Shown in pieces: positions 25,675 through 34,479 of a stretch of 64,000 nt of DNA. Each line of letters begins with the position of its first letter. Position 1 is the first letter of the stretch. The stretch covers positions 4,616,001 through 4,680,000 of the forward strand of contig NZ_CP126106.1 of NCBI RefSeq assembly GCF_030123325.1, in the 5' to 3' direction. The notes under the pieces are model-generated. The model was not told the DNA's origin and ran no database searches. It saw only the letters and a list, made by a program, of their open reading frames with translations. The stretch comes from Peribacillus simplex. GTDB taxonomy: Bacteria; Bacillota; Bacilli; Bacillales; DSM-1321. The position numbers and the translations under genes are program-made.

Positions 25675-26970
25675 CTATTTTAGACGATAGATTTTACTTG
25701 GTCTTCCTCGAGAAGAATAAGATTCCTCACCAATGATTTCTGCTAAATCGACATCACATAAACCTACTACAATACGCCGTGCATTACTTTCATCCCAATA
25801 GAGATGCGTTGTTAAATCTTTTATTGTAAAATCGTTCAGTTTCAATCTGTTAACTAAAGCATATAATTTATTATAATTTTTCACACTTATTTTGGCTTTT
25901 TTTAGTTTTTCCATAAAATCCTTGTCATCTATCCGGTAAGAAAAACGCAATTCTTCCTCTTCACCCGCAGACTCGATCATTGTTCCGTCCTCTTGTACAA
26001 TGACGATGCCCTTCTCTGACTTTTCTTTTGAAAGCTGGATGGCACGCTGAGCGTTTATTTCCGCTGAGTGAAGTGTTTGACCATATCCAATTCCTACGGT
26101 TACAGTAGCATTCGATTCATTTGACAACTGAAAGACAGTATCTTTTAAATCTTTGATTTTGGATTCAATCGTACCCCTTGTACTAAAGATAAAGTAGCGG
26201 CCGTTTCCCTTCTCAACTAATGATCCCTCCAATTGCTCACAAAATCCAAGAAGGGTTTCTTTTAATTTTATCTCTAAAAATTGTAGATGGTACGAGCTTT
26301 TAGCTTTCTCAAATATTTTCTCAAAATGCTCTATTTCAATAATTTGAACACCAATTTGGGTGTCTCTAAAGTAAAAAGTTCTCGATTTTTCTGCAAGAAT
26401 TCTTAATGATTGGCGAATTTCCATATCAGTTGTAGATATTCGATAGGTTGGTACTCCTGCTTCTTTTAAGTTTAGATATACAGCCTCGAAACAAGTTATT
26501 GCACCTTCCGTTTTTCCGGCTTTCCATAAATCAAGATGGAATGCGATTAATTCTTCCGTGCTTGAATTAATATGGAAGTTTTTTATATACATTTCTTTTG
26601 GAGTAATATCTATTTGTTTTAACGCCTGCTCTAAATGGGTTGTAGTTATTTCATCGATACTTACTTTACTTAAAAATTCCTTTTGGAAATATCCCATATG
26701 CAAAAGGCTTTTATAGATGCCTGATTCAGTATGATGAATATATAATAGGTTTTCCCCTATTCCTACAGTATTTTTTGCAACCATATATGAAATTTGGCCA
26801 GAAAAAAACCAGACATCCACATTTTTATTGAATTCCAAAACGATTTTTTCAGTTTCTCTGAAATCCTCATATGGGTAGGCTTTAAATTCCATGATCGACT
26901 CATATTCTTTACCTAAATTAATAATGCGCTCAACTGATGAATTAGGACCAACTACCCCAATTTTATACAT
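25675..26970 (-). CDS. predicted regulator with GGDEF-like domain and C-terminal winged helix
   Basis: A 431-residue protein. The first ~130 residues are a Rossmann-like sensor segment. The middle (about 195-320) resembles a degenerate nucleotide-cyclase/GGDEF fold ending in VTVGIGYGQTLHSAEINAQRAIQLSKEKSEKG. No GGDEF catalytic motif is present. The C-terminus (LNDFTIKDLTTHLYWDESNARR, SSRGRPSKIYRLK) looks like a winged-helix DNA-binding domain. It lies 3' of an argH-permease operon, same strand, with a terminator between. Control of those genes is inferred. AAGGAG precedes the ATG. Confidence 0.6.
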   Translation of the reverse strand: MYKIGVVGPNSSVERIINLGKEYESIMEFKAYPYEDFRETEKIVLEFNKNVDVWFFSGQISYMVAKNTVGIGENLLYIHHTESGIYKSLLHMGYFQKEFLSKVSIDEITTTHLEQALKQIDITPKEMYIKNFHINSSTEELIAFHLDLWKAGKTEGAITCFEAVYLNLKEAGVPTYRISTTDMEIRQSLRILAEKSRTFYFRDTQIGVQIIEIEHFEKIFEKAKSSYHLQFLEIKLKETLLGFCEQLEGSLVEKGNGRYFIFSTRGTIESKIKDLKDTVFQLSNESNATVTVGIGYGQTLHSAEINAQRAIQLSKEKSEKGIVIVQEDGTMIESAGEEEELRFSYRIDDKDFMEKLKKAKISVKNYNKLYALVNRLKLNDFTIKDLTTHLYWDESNARRIVVGLCDVDLAEIIGEESYSSRGRPSKIYRLK

Positions 26971-27129
26971 ATTTTTCTCCTTAGTTCAAAAAACTTAATT
27001 TCTTTAATCTTATCTTTAAAATGAAAGAAATTAAAGTTTAATCCTTCTTCTGTTGGAAAAACATTTATCACAAGACATTGTATCTCTTGTTTTAAAAGGG
27101 GAGTTTGATTATGTGTTTTAAAAAATATA

Positions 27130-27176
27130 AAGAGCTATTAGCATAGACCGTACTTATCTTCTATGCTATAGCTCTT
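27130..27176 (-). terminator. intrinsic terminator of the permease-argH operon
   Basis: AGAGCTATAGCATAGA pairs with an almost exact complement (one bulged A), followed by T-rich sequence on the minus strand. Confidence 0.7.
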
Positions 27177-27193
27177 CAATTGAAAAAACTAGA

Positions 27194-28513
27194 TTATTTT
27201 AATAAGTTCACCTTAATGCCTTTATTTAATATATTTTGATAATCAATAAAGTTAAATAAGTCCCCTTCAATTAATGGATTTAAGCTCTTCAATTCGTCTA
27301 GGGTCAACTCTTCTATTGCTTTATCATGATCTTCACAATAAATGACGATAGAACCAACGATACTGTGGGCATCTCTGAACGCAACCCCTTTGCTAACTAA
27401 ATAATCAGCGACTTCTGTTGCATTGAGAAAGCCATATTTTACAGCTTTTTTCATATTCTCAGTATTCACCTTCATGGTAGAAATCATATTAGACATAATT
27501 TCCAGACAAGACAAAACTGTATCCAATGCATCAAAAAATGGTTCTTTATCTTCCTGCATATCTTTATTATAAGCCAATGGTAACCCTTTCATCGTTGTTA
27601 AAAGTGAAGTAAGAGAACCATATACTCGTCCTGTTTTTCCTCTTATAAGCTCTGCTGCATCAGGATTTTTCTTTTGAGGCATGATACTGCTTCCTGTAGA
27701 ATATGCATCATCAATAGTAATGAATTTAAACTCTTGGCTGCTCCATAAAATCAGTTCTTCACTTAATCTGCTTAAATGCATCATGATGATCGAAAAGCTA
27801 GACATTAATTCTAAAAGGTAATCTCTATCACTAACACCATCGAGGAAATTGTTTACAGGTTTTAAAAATCCCAACTCCTCAGCTGTCATTTCTCGGTCTA
27901 TAACATGAGTCGTCCCTGCCAATGCTCCACACCCCAGTGGACTTTCGTTCATAATTTCAATTGCATTAAGAACTCTTTTTCTGTCCCTATCCAGCATATT
28001 GAAGTAGGCCATTAAATGGTGCTTAAGAGTTACTACTTGAGCTCGCTGTAGATGGGTGTATCCTGGCATGATCACATTGTTTGCTTTTGCCTTTTCTTCC
28101 AGGTTATTTTGAAGCTCTTCAATATACTCGATCACTTCTAACGCCTTATTTTTAGCGTAAAGCCTGATATCTAAAGCAACTTGATCATTACGACTTCTTG
28201 CTGTATGGAGTTTTTTTGCTGTTTCACCTATTCGTTCCGTTAATGTTGCTTCAACAAAACTATGAATATCTTCAAAATCCCCTTCGATCACCAATGCTCC
28301 GCTCTCGATATCTTCCAATATAGAAAGAAGTGACTTTACAATACTTTCTCCTTCTTCCTTGGTAAGCAATTCACATTTCACAAGCATATTTACATGTGCA
28401 ATGCTCCCTTTAATATCTTCAGAATATAGCCTCATATCAACATGAAGAGAACGATTAAAGTCCTCCATTAATTTATTTTCTTCTTTTCTAAAACGTCCGC
28501 CCCAAAGCTTCAT
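27194..28513 (-). CDS. argH: argininosuccinate lyase (solitary copy)
   Basis: A 439-residue fumarase-superfamily enzyme that splits argininosuccinate to arginine and fumarate. KLWGGRF at the start, TARSRNDQVA, and the signature loop GSSIMPQKKNPD are all present. The ATG at 28513 has AAAGGAG 8 bases upstream. There is no argG beside it. Instead it follows an amino-acid permease by 32 bases, with a putative regulator downstream. It may use an imported argininosuccinate-like or related amino-acid substrate rather than belong to arginine biosynthesis (inference). Confidence 0.9.
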   Translation of the reverse strand: MKLWGGRFRKEENKLMEDFNRSLHVDMRLYSEDIKGSIAHVNMLVKCELLTKEEGESIVKSLLSILEDIESGALVIEGDFEDIHSFVEATLTERIGETAKKLHTARSRNDQVALDIRLYAKNKALEVIEYIEELQNNLEEKAKANNVIMPGYTHLQRAQVVTLKHHLMAYFNMLDRDRKRVLNAIEIMNESPLGCGALAGTTHVIDREMTAEELGFLKPVNNFLDGVSDRDYLLELMSSFSIIMMHLSRLSEELILWSSQEFKFITIDDAYSTGSSIMPQKKNPDAAELIRGKTGRVYGSLTSLLTTMKGLPLAYNKDMQEDKEPFFDALDTVLSCLEIMSNMISTMKVNTENMKKAVKYGFLNATEVADYLVSKGVAFRDAHSIVGSIVIYCEDHDKAIEELTLDELKSLNPLIEGDLFNFIDYQNILNKGIKVNLLK

Positions 28514-28545
28514 AACCATTTCTCCTTTTGTAAAATGAGTTACAT

Positions 28546-30111
28546 TTAATTGTTATCCATATCCAGCAATTCTTGTACATTCCCCTTTTTCCTCATGTAC
28601 CAGACTCCGTTATAAACAGCGAAATAGTAAAAAACGAATCCTATTATTGCCACGATGTAAGACATAAATGGCTCTGGAATAATACCCTTACCACCAAAAT
28701 TCCCGATTGACGAAATCCCAACGAGCATCAGAATATAAATGACAAGATAGATCCCGCCAATGATTTCCATCGATTTATGTTTATTGATAAAGTGAGTAAT
28801 CAAATATCCAACAATTCCAATTGCCAATCCCCAAATGGCAAGTTGAACCCTGCTCCAATTTGTCCAATAGATAAGTAGAGTGGCAAATACAAAGGCTAAA
28901 GGAGCGATAAAATTCATGCCTGGGATACCGTTGTTTTTTGTCAAACCAACCTTACGAAACACCATTACCGTGACGCATGCTGAGGCGTATTTAAAAATCC
29001 CGATCGCTCCAACGATGGCTACAATTGCAGTCCAACTCTTTAAAGGGAACAAGAAAAGCAACCCAATGAGGAAGTTGAGCGTGAGTGCACGTGTTGGAAC
29101 GCCAAATCTTTTATTAATAGTTCCGAAATAAGAAGGAATGAATCCACTCTTCGCCATTCCAAAAACATGTCTTGAAGTTCCGGCTGTGTAAGCAAGCGCC
29201 GATCCAGTTGGGGAAATCATGGCGTCCGCTGTAATGGTCCAAGACAGCCAAACCATATTCGCCATAAGTGCTAAATTCGCAAATGGAGAGTCAAATTTAA
29301 TTCCACTCCAACCATTAGCCAGCATTTCGGGCGGTACGGCCCCTATAAAAACGATTTGAAGCAAAACATATAAAACTGCCGAGACTGAAAGCGATGTGAT
29401 AAGGGCAAGCGGAATATTCCGTCTTGGGTTTACCACCTCGCCACTCATCATTACCACATTCCCGAATCCTGTATAGGCAAAAAATATACCACTAGTTAAG
29501 ATTGCGCTTAATCCTGCGCCATATCCATTAGGGGCAAACCCATGACTTGTATAATTCTCTTCATGAAAACCTGTCATAAAAAAAGCAACGATGGTCAGGA
29601 CAGGCACTAAAAATTTAATCGTGGTAATTATGGTGTTCGTGACAGCAAATAATTTCACTCCAAAATAGTTCACCACAACAAAGAACACCATTAAAACAGT
29701 CGATGCTAGAATTCCTGTTGTCGTAAGTTGCTCCTTGGATATATCATATAGGCCTGGCCAGAACTCATTAGCGTATTGAATAACTCCCGATGATTCAACG
29801 GGTGCAGTGGCACAGTAGCCAAGCCAAATCGAATAACTAGTCACTGTAGCAAGCAATTTTCCATGGGAATAAAGGGGATAACGACCTAAACCGCCTGTTT
29901 CTGGTCTTACCCTTGCTAATTCAGCATAAACAAGAGCTATTAGCGTAATGACGAATGCAGCAATGACCCAAGACATAATAGCAGCTGGTCCAGCCATTTT
30001 TGCCGTATTCCATGGTCCAAAAAGCCAACTTGATCCAATAATTCCTCCAAGGGATAATGCAGTAAGTGACCAAAAGCCCATTTTCTTTTTCAAATATCGT
30101 TCTTGATTCAT
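28546..30111 (-). CDS. APC family amino acid permease
   Basis: A 521-residue transporter with about 12-14 membrane helices. The N-terminal GGIIGSSWLFGPW loop is the unwound substrate-binding helix of APC carriers, and YTGFGNVVMMSGEVVNPRRNIP is the family motif around helix 6. GAGAGGGA precedes the ATG. Transcribed with argH, which suggests uptake of an amino acid used by that enzyme. Specificity is not readable. Confidence 0.9.
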   Translation of the reverse strand: MNQERYLKKKMGFWSLTALSLGGIIGSSWLFGPWNTAKMAGPAAIMSWVIAAFVITLIALVYAELARVRPETGGLGRYPLYSHGKLLATVTSYSIWLGYCATAPVESSGVIQYANEFWPGLYDISKEQLTTTGILASTVLMVFFVVVNYFGVKLFAVTNTIITTIKFLVPVLTIVAFFMTGFHEENYTSHGFAPNGYGAGLSAILTSGIFFAYTGFGNVVMMSGEVVNPRRNIPLALITSLSVSAVLYVLLQIVFIGAVPPEMLANGWSGIKFDSPFANLALMANMVWLSWTITADAMISPTGSALAYTAGTSRHVFGMAKSGFIPSYFGTINKRFGVPTRALTLNFLIGLLFLFPLKSWTAIVAIVGAIGIFKYASACVTVMVFRKVGLTKNNGIPGMNFIAPLAFVFATLLIYWTNWSRVQLAIWGLAIGIVGYLITHFINKHKSMEIIGGIYLVIYILMLVGISSIGNFGGKGIIPEPFMSYIVAIIGFVFYYFAVYNGVWYMRKKGNVQELLDMDNN

Positions 30112-30457
30112 GAAATTCCCTCTCTCTTAATGGGGTATATTATTATTTGCAAACATGGATAGCTTTGTACTGTACTCCTTTCAGATTTTTTTAAGTTAAT
30201 ACTTCAGGAAGCTAACATTACCTAATGGATGGGACAAAATCCCCCCAAAAAATAGGACACATTAGCTTAACTCTCAAGGATTAGCTCAATTGCTTATTTT
30301 AAGGTTAAAAAAACGTAATTACCTTAAATTGATTTTATTTGAATCGTTTACATTTTGCAATATTATTTTTTGAAAATTCACAACACACACACTAAAGGAG
30401 TTCGTTCACTGAGTTAATGCATGCATGACCCGCCGATCAAGGGCACTTTTTACATTC
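30112..30457. other. intergenic region upstream of the APC permease
   Basis: AT-rich leader and promoter region. No ORF with a ribosome site and no riboswitch fold recognised. It is bounded by the terminator of the next gene at 30458-30482. Confidence 0.4.
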
Positions 30458-30482
30458 AAAAGGCCGCCAAATGGCGGCCTCC
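30458..30482 (-). terminator. intrinsic terminator
   Basis: AGGCCGCC-AAAT-GGCGGCCT hairpin with TTTT on the minus strand, downstream of the YbaN gene and repeat C. Confidence 0.7.
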
Positions 30483-30513
30483 TTATCCAAAATACATTGA
30501 TTTTCTTACTCCC

Positions 30514-30598
30514 CTGCCCCGTTAGCTCCATAGGAAAAAGAGCTGCCGAAGCAACTCCCTTATTGAAGTAAGGACCCGTTATTTGAAGGTTCAAAAAG
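30514..30598 (-). repeat. repeat C, copy 1 (terminator-bearing)
   Basis: Read on the minus strand: a GAGTTGC-CTTCGG-type hairpin, a T run, then a conserved tail ATGGAGCTAACGGGGCAG. The same block follows the methionine aminopeptidase gene (34396-34454). It begins at the stop codon of the YbaN gene. Confidence 0.6.
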
Positions 30599-30998
30599 CT
30601 CTTTGTTTTGTATTGTTCGGATCGATTGTCTTAATTTTTTTAATGAAATAATAATGTTTGTAGAGCGCGAGCCCTATCAATAAGATCTTCACTAATAGGA
30701 TGTCCACATAAAATACAGAAATGACGATGAAGAAATCGGCAATTAAATTGATTCTGATTTTCTCTCTTCGAGTCATACCTTTTTTTTGCAGGAATGCTTC
30801 AACGTATTTTTCATATAGTGAGGTGCTTTTGAACCAGTTTTCAATCGACTTGGAACTTTTAGCAAAGCAAAAAGCAGCAAATAAGTAAAACGGACCGCCC
30901 GGCAGAACTGGTAACACAGTCCCTGCAATACCAATCAAAAGAGATATGGACCCAAGAAGAAAAAATAGGATACTTTTTACTTTTTTAATTGTAATCAC
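30591..30998 (-). CDS. YbaN family (DUF454) membrane protein
   Basis: A 135-residue membrane protein with the family core GIAGTVLPVLPGGPFYLFAAFCFAKSSK between helices. The C-terminal half has another hydrophobic pair and a basic tail. Translation probably starts at a GTG; the site is weak. Function of DUF454 is unknown. Confidence 0.85.
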   Translation of the reverse strand: MITIKKVKSILFFLLGSISLLIGIAGTVLPVLPGGPFYLFAAFCFAKSSKSIENWFKSTSLYEKYVEAFLQKKGMTRREKIRINLIADFFIVISVFYVDILLVKILLIGLALYKHYYFIKKIKTIDPNNTKQRAF

Positions 30999-31136
30999 CT
31001 TTTTATTTATATTCTATCCGCTTATAACGTAAAGTGGAAGTCTAATTGATTCAACATCACTGATTAGATTAGTATCCGCCCTTTTTCTACTTGAACTAAC
31101 CTAATTAATGATGCATAAACAGGATTTCTTATCCAT

Positions 31137-31781
31137 TCATTCATACAGCATAGTTACGACACCAGCATATTCTGACAAATTCCCTTTGGAAATATCCAAT
31201 GTCCCAACTTCGGTTGTTCGCTGTCCGGAAATCTGAAGAAACGTATCTACCTTTGAAAATATCAGGCCAACAACCGACAATGCCTTTGTTCTATAATGCA
31301 TGGGAATTGTAATAGTAGATTTCAATTGACGCATCACTTGAGTGGCTTCCAGTGCATTTATCGTGAATGTACCTCCTACAGGAATGATGAGAATATCTAC
31401 TTTTCCAATTTCATTTACCTGTTCTTCCGATAATAGATGCCCTAAATCTCCACAGTGACAGATAGTTAGACCGTCCATTTGGAACCGATATAAAATATTG
31501 GGGCCCCTCTTCTCGCCATTCACCTTGTCGTGAAATGTCTTGAATCCACTAATTCTTACATCTTCGCGGATGTATTCCTTCGGTTCATTAGCAAGCAAGT
31601 ATTCACCTGTTGCAGCTTGAATTTTATTGTGATCGAAATGATTATGTGTAACGGCAACTATATCTGGTTCAACATTCGGCATACGGTAACGGATGAAACG
31701 ATAATATGGATCAATAAGAATCCTGGTTCCACTTTCGGATGTTAGTAAAAAGGCCGAATGTCCAAACCATTTTATTTTCAT
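31137..31781 (-). CDS. MBL-fold metal-dependent hydrolase (UlaG-like)
   Basis: A 214-residue metallo-beta-lactamase-superfamily protein. It starts MKIKWFGHSAF, with THNHFDHN as the metal-binding HxHxDH-like motif, HCGDLGH and IPMHYRT. This layout fits the UPF0173/UlaG branch. AAGGGGGAT lies 6 bases before the ATG. Single gene; substrate unknown. Confidence 0.85.
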   Translation of the reverse strand: MKIKWFGHSAFLLTSESGTRILIDPYYRFIRYRMPNVEPDIVAVTHNHFDHNKIQAATGEYLLANEPKEYIREDVRISGFKTFHDKVNGEKRGPNILYRFQMDGLTICHCGDLGHLLSEEQVNEIGKVDILIIPVGGTFTINALEATQVMRQLKSTITIPMHYRTKALSVVGLIFSKVDTFLQISGQRTTEVGTLDISKGNLSEYAGVVTMLYE

Positions 31782-31916
31782 ACTAAAATCCCCCTTACTA
31801 TCCAATTAAAATTATTAAAATCAAGCAACTTTTAAGGAACCTCGGTCCTAAAGTTCAATATTTATTCCATTCATTATAATTCCATTATCCACGAAATAGT
31901 CCTTCTACACATGATC

Positions 31917-31973
31917 TGCCCCTTTAGTTCCATTAGAAAAGCGATCCTCATTAAAGAATCGCGCCCCATTGTG
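31917..31973 (-). repeat. repeat C relative with terminator hairpin
   Basis: A GCGAT...ATCGC hairpin and T-rich run on the minus strand, followed by the conserved CTAATGGAACTAAAGGGGCAG-type tail. It acts as terminator of the XRE-cupin gene ending at 31991. Confidence 0.55.
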
Positions 31974-31990
31974 AAAGAAAAATATTTTCA

Positions 31991-32536
31991 TTAAAACGCA
32001 GGCGGGGTAACTGAAAATAAAACAGCTGCGTTCTGATTAAAACTATTTTCCCATTTATGTTTGAAATTTGCTGGTATTTTCACACTATCACCAGCTTCCA
32101 ATATATATTCTTCTTCACCTAAATACAATTTGATTTTCCCTTCCAAAATATATGCCACTTCCTCTCCTCTATGTTCTAGAGGATTTTCCGACGAGGAAAT
32201 ATTCGGAGGAACTTTCATAATTGCTGTTGCCAAATTACCCGTAAAATCTGGTGACAATAACTCATAAGACAAATGATCAATGATCATTTTCTTACGTTTA
32301 CTGGACCTAACGATTAAATCCTCCGTAATCGTTTCTTCCAGTAAAAAACTAAATGTTGGAACATTCAAGGTTTTAGCTAAGACCTTTAAGGTTTGAATAG
32401 AAGGATTCGCCAACCCCCGTTCAATCTGGCTTAACATGGAAGGTGTAATTTCAGCTAATTTTGCTAACTCTCTACTACTCAACCCTTTAGCTTTTCTATA
32501 TTTTTCAACTTTCTTGCCAATATCTATATTTTCCAT
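31991..32536 (-). CDS. XRE family regulator with C-terminal cupin domain
   Basis: A 181-residue repressor. The N-terminal helix-turn-helix reads GLSSRELAKLAEITPSMLSQIERG, and the C-terminal cupin has HRGEEVAYILEGKI and LEAGDSVKIPANFKHKWEN. AAGGAG precedes the ATG. It is divergent from D-serine ammonia-lyase, so control of dsdA by a small ligand bound in the cupin is likely (inference). The intergenic region has two AT-rich dyads. Confidence 0.88.
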   Translation of the reverse strand: MENIDIGKKVEKYRKAKGLSSRELAKLAEITPSMLSQIERGLANPSIQTLKVLAKTLNVPTFSFLLEETITEDLIVRSSKRKKMIIDHLSYELLSPDFTGNLATAIMKVPPNISSSENPLEHRGEEVAYILEGKIKLYLGEEEYILEAGDSVKIPANFKHKWENSFNQNAAVLFSVTPPAF

Positions 32537-32569
32537 AACCGCTACTCCTTAACGATATATTAAATCAGA

Positions 32570-32638
32570 TTTAAATAAAATTAATTTAAATTAACAACGA
32601 GATGGTTGTGTGTTAAACTATATTAAATTTTATTTAAT
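32570..32638. promoter_or_regulatory. two AT-rich dyads, candidate XRE-cupin operators
   Basis: TTTAAAT-7 nt-ATTTAAA at 32570-32590 and ATTAAAT-TTT-ATTTAAT at 32622-32638. Both lie between the divergent genes, but the low complexity makes chance occurrence possible. Confidence 0.3.
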
Positions 32639-32684
32639 TATAATTCACCAAACAACTTGTTACAAGAAAATGAGGAGGGTCCCA

Positions 32685-34046
32685 ATGAAAGAGATTGAAA
32701 GCAAAGAATTACAATCATGGAAAGACAAATATCCCTTATTAAAGAAGCTCATTTCGACGGATGAAGTATTTTGGCTCAATCCAAATGTCGAAAAATTTCA
32801 AACAGGAATTAAAAAATCCCCCCTTACTCAAGAAGATGTAAGAGATGCAGAGGAAAGGTTGAAACGTTTTGCCCCATATATCGCCAAGGTTTTCCCTGAA
32901 ACAAAAGGGACGAACGGTATCATAGAATCTCCTTTAGTGAGAATTCCTGCCATGAAGCAATCCCTGGAACAGGATTATCAACAACCTATATTAGGAGAAT
33001 TATTACTAAAATGTGATAGTCACCTTCCTATATCAGGATCCATTAAAGCAAGAGGCGGGATCTATGAAATTCTCAAACATGCGGAAGAATTAGCTTTCCA
33101 ACATCAATTGTTAACAATGGAAGATGATTATTCGATTTTGGATAGTGATAGGTTCCGAACCCTTTTCTCAAAATATTCAATCGCAGTAGGCTCGACTGGA
33201 AATTTAGGACTTAGTATTGGCATCATCAGTGCAAAGTTAGGTTTTAATGTTTCCGTTCATATGTCAGCTGATGCAAAACAGTGGAAAAAGGACTTGCTTA
33301 GAAGCAAAAATGTCAAAGTCATTGAATATGAAGCTGATTATAGTAAAGCTGTAGAGGAAGGCCGTATCCAAGCGGATAGTGACCCAACATGTTATTTTGT
33401 GGATGACGAAAATTCCCACGACCTATTTTTAGGATATGCAGTGGCTGCATCCCGTTTAAAGAAGCAATTGGAAGAGCTGGAGATAATCGTCGATGAAAAC
33501 CATCCTTTGTTTGTTTACCTTCCATGCGGAGTGGGCGGTGGTCCTGGAGGCGTAGCATTTGGTTTGAAATTATTGTATCAAGACCATGTTCACTGTTTCT
33601 TTGCAGAACCTACCCACTCGCCATGCATGCTGCTCGGTTTAATGACTGGACTCCATGATAAAGTTTCTGTACAAGATGTTGGCATCGATAATGTAACAGA
33701 CGCGGATGGACTTGCTGTAGGAAAACCATCCGGGTTTGTGGGTAAAACGATGGAACCCTTTTTAAGCGGCAATTATACGGTTAGCGATGAACAGTTGTAT
33801 AAGTTGCTAAAGGAACTGGTCGATACAGAGGGGATCCATTTAGAACCTTCCGCACTGGCAGGCATGATAGGACCAAGTAAATTATGTAAAGAGGGCATCG
33901 ATTATATACAAAAGCATCAGTTAACGGAAAAGATGAGCAATGGTACACATATTATTTGGGGGACTGGCGGAAGCATGGTTCCTGAAGAAATGATGAAGCA
34001 ATATTATCAAAAAGGGTTGAAATTAGCGTTAGAGAAACAGAAGTAA
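32685..34046 (+). CDS. dsdA: D-serine ammonia-lyase
   Basis: A 453-residue PLP enzyme that deaminates D-serine to pyruvate and ammonia. The Schiff-base Lys lies in LPISGSIKARGG, the PLP phosphate loop is GSTGNLGLS, and VYLPCGVGGGPGGVA is the glycine-rich loop. Length fits DsdA (~440-450). The ATG at 32685 is preceded by GAGGAGGG. Divergently transcribed XRE-cupin regulator. A repeat element begins 21 bases after the stop. Confidence 0.92.
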   Translation: MKEIESKELQSWKDKYPLLKKLISTDEVFWLNPNVEKFQTGIKKSPLTQEDVRDAEERLKRFAPYIAKVFPETKGTNGIIESPLVRIPAMKQSLEQDYQQPILGELLLKCDSHLPISGSIKARGGIYEILKHAEELAFQHQLLTMEDDYSILDSDRFRTLFSKYSIAVGSTGNLGLSIGIISAKLGFNVSVHMSADAKQWKKDLLRSKNVKVIEYEADYSKAVEEGRIQADSDPTCYFVDDENSHDLFLGYAVAASRLKKQLEELEIIVDENHPLFVYLPCGVGGGPGGVAFGLKLLYQDHVHCFFAEPTHSPCMLLGLMTGLHDKVSVQDVGIDNVTDADGLAVGKPSGFVGKTMEPFLSGNYTVSDEQLYKLLKELVDTEGIHLEPSALAGMIGPSKLCKEGIDYIQKHQLTEKMSNGTHIIWGTGGSMVPEEMMKQYYQKGLKLALEKQK

Positions 34047-34059
34047 TGTACGTGGCTAT

Positions 34060-34247
34060 AAAACAAAGTTGATTGGAACGGAAGGTCAAGACTCCTGCGG
34101 GAGCAGCGGGACAGGTGAGACCCCACAGGCGTTTACGCCGAGGAGGCTCACCGCCCGCCCCGCGGAAAGCGAGCATCTGGAGGGGAAATCAACCACACCG
34201 CTTACTTGGTAAATAGCAACAAAGTATGCGAAAACAGCCAAAACAAA
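34060..34247 (+). mobile_element. MITE-like repeat A, copy 4 (chimeric or 5'-truncated)
   Basis: The right part (to 34239, ending CGAAAACAGCC) matches repeat A. The left ~48 bases of the full element are missing and replaced by a start shared with the mini-repeat at 34289. AAAACAAA occurs at 34060-34067 and at 34240-34247, as if a target duplication still flanks the shortened element. Confidence 0.65.
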
Positions 34248-34280
34248 AAAGACTGTAGGCAAAAGGATTCTATCTAACTG

Positions 34281-34352
34281 TTAAAACAAAGTTGATTGGA
34301 ACGGAAGGTCGAGACTCCCGCGGAAAAGCGCGTGCCCTATGTTCCAATCAAC
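34281..34352. repeat. mini-repeat B, inverted-repeat form
   Basis: GTTGATTGGAAC ... GTTCCAATCAAC, 12-bp inverted arms around a GC-rich centre (GAGACTCCCGCGG). The first 28 bases are the same as at 34060. It appears to be a shrunken version of the GC-rich core found at 38692-38816. Confidence 0.55.
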
Positions 34353-34395
34353 GTTCGAATTTTCAAAAACTGTACCGCAGACTGCAGGAATGCTA

Positions 34396-34454
34396 GCCTG
34401 CCCCTTTAACTCCATAAGAAAAAGAGCTGCTAAAAGCAACTCCCTTATTTAAGT
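34396..34454 (-). repeat. repeat C, copy 2 (terminator of map)
   Basis: On the minus strand GAGTTGC-TTTTA-GCAGCTC then TTTTTCTTAT, followed by the conserved GGAGTTAAAGGGGCAG tail. It follows the methionine aminopeptidase stop at 34480 by about 25 bases. Confidence 0.6.
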
Positions 34455-34479
34455 GTGCGTTCACCGATCGAAAATTGAA

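Noticed and set aside
30406..30594. 62-residue ORF on the minus strand
   Set aside because: It lies entirely in the terminator and repeat C sequence downstream of the YbaN gene.
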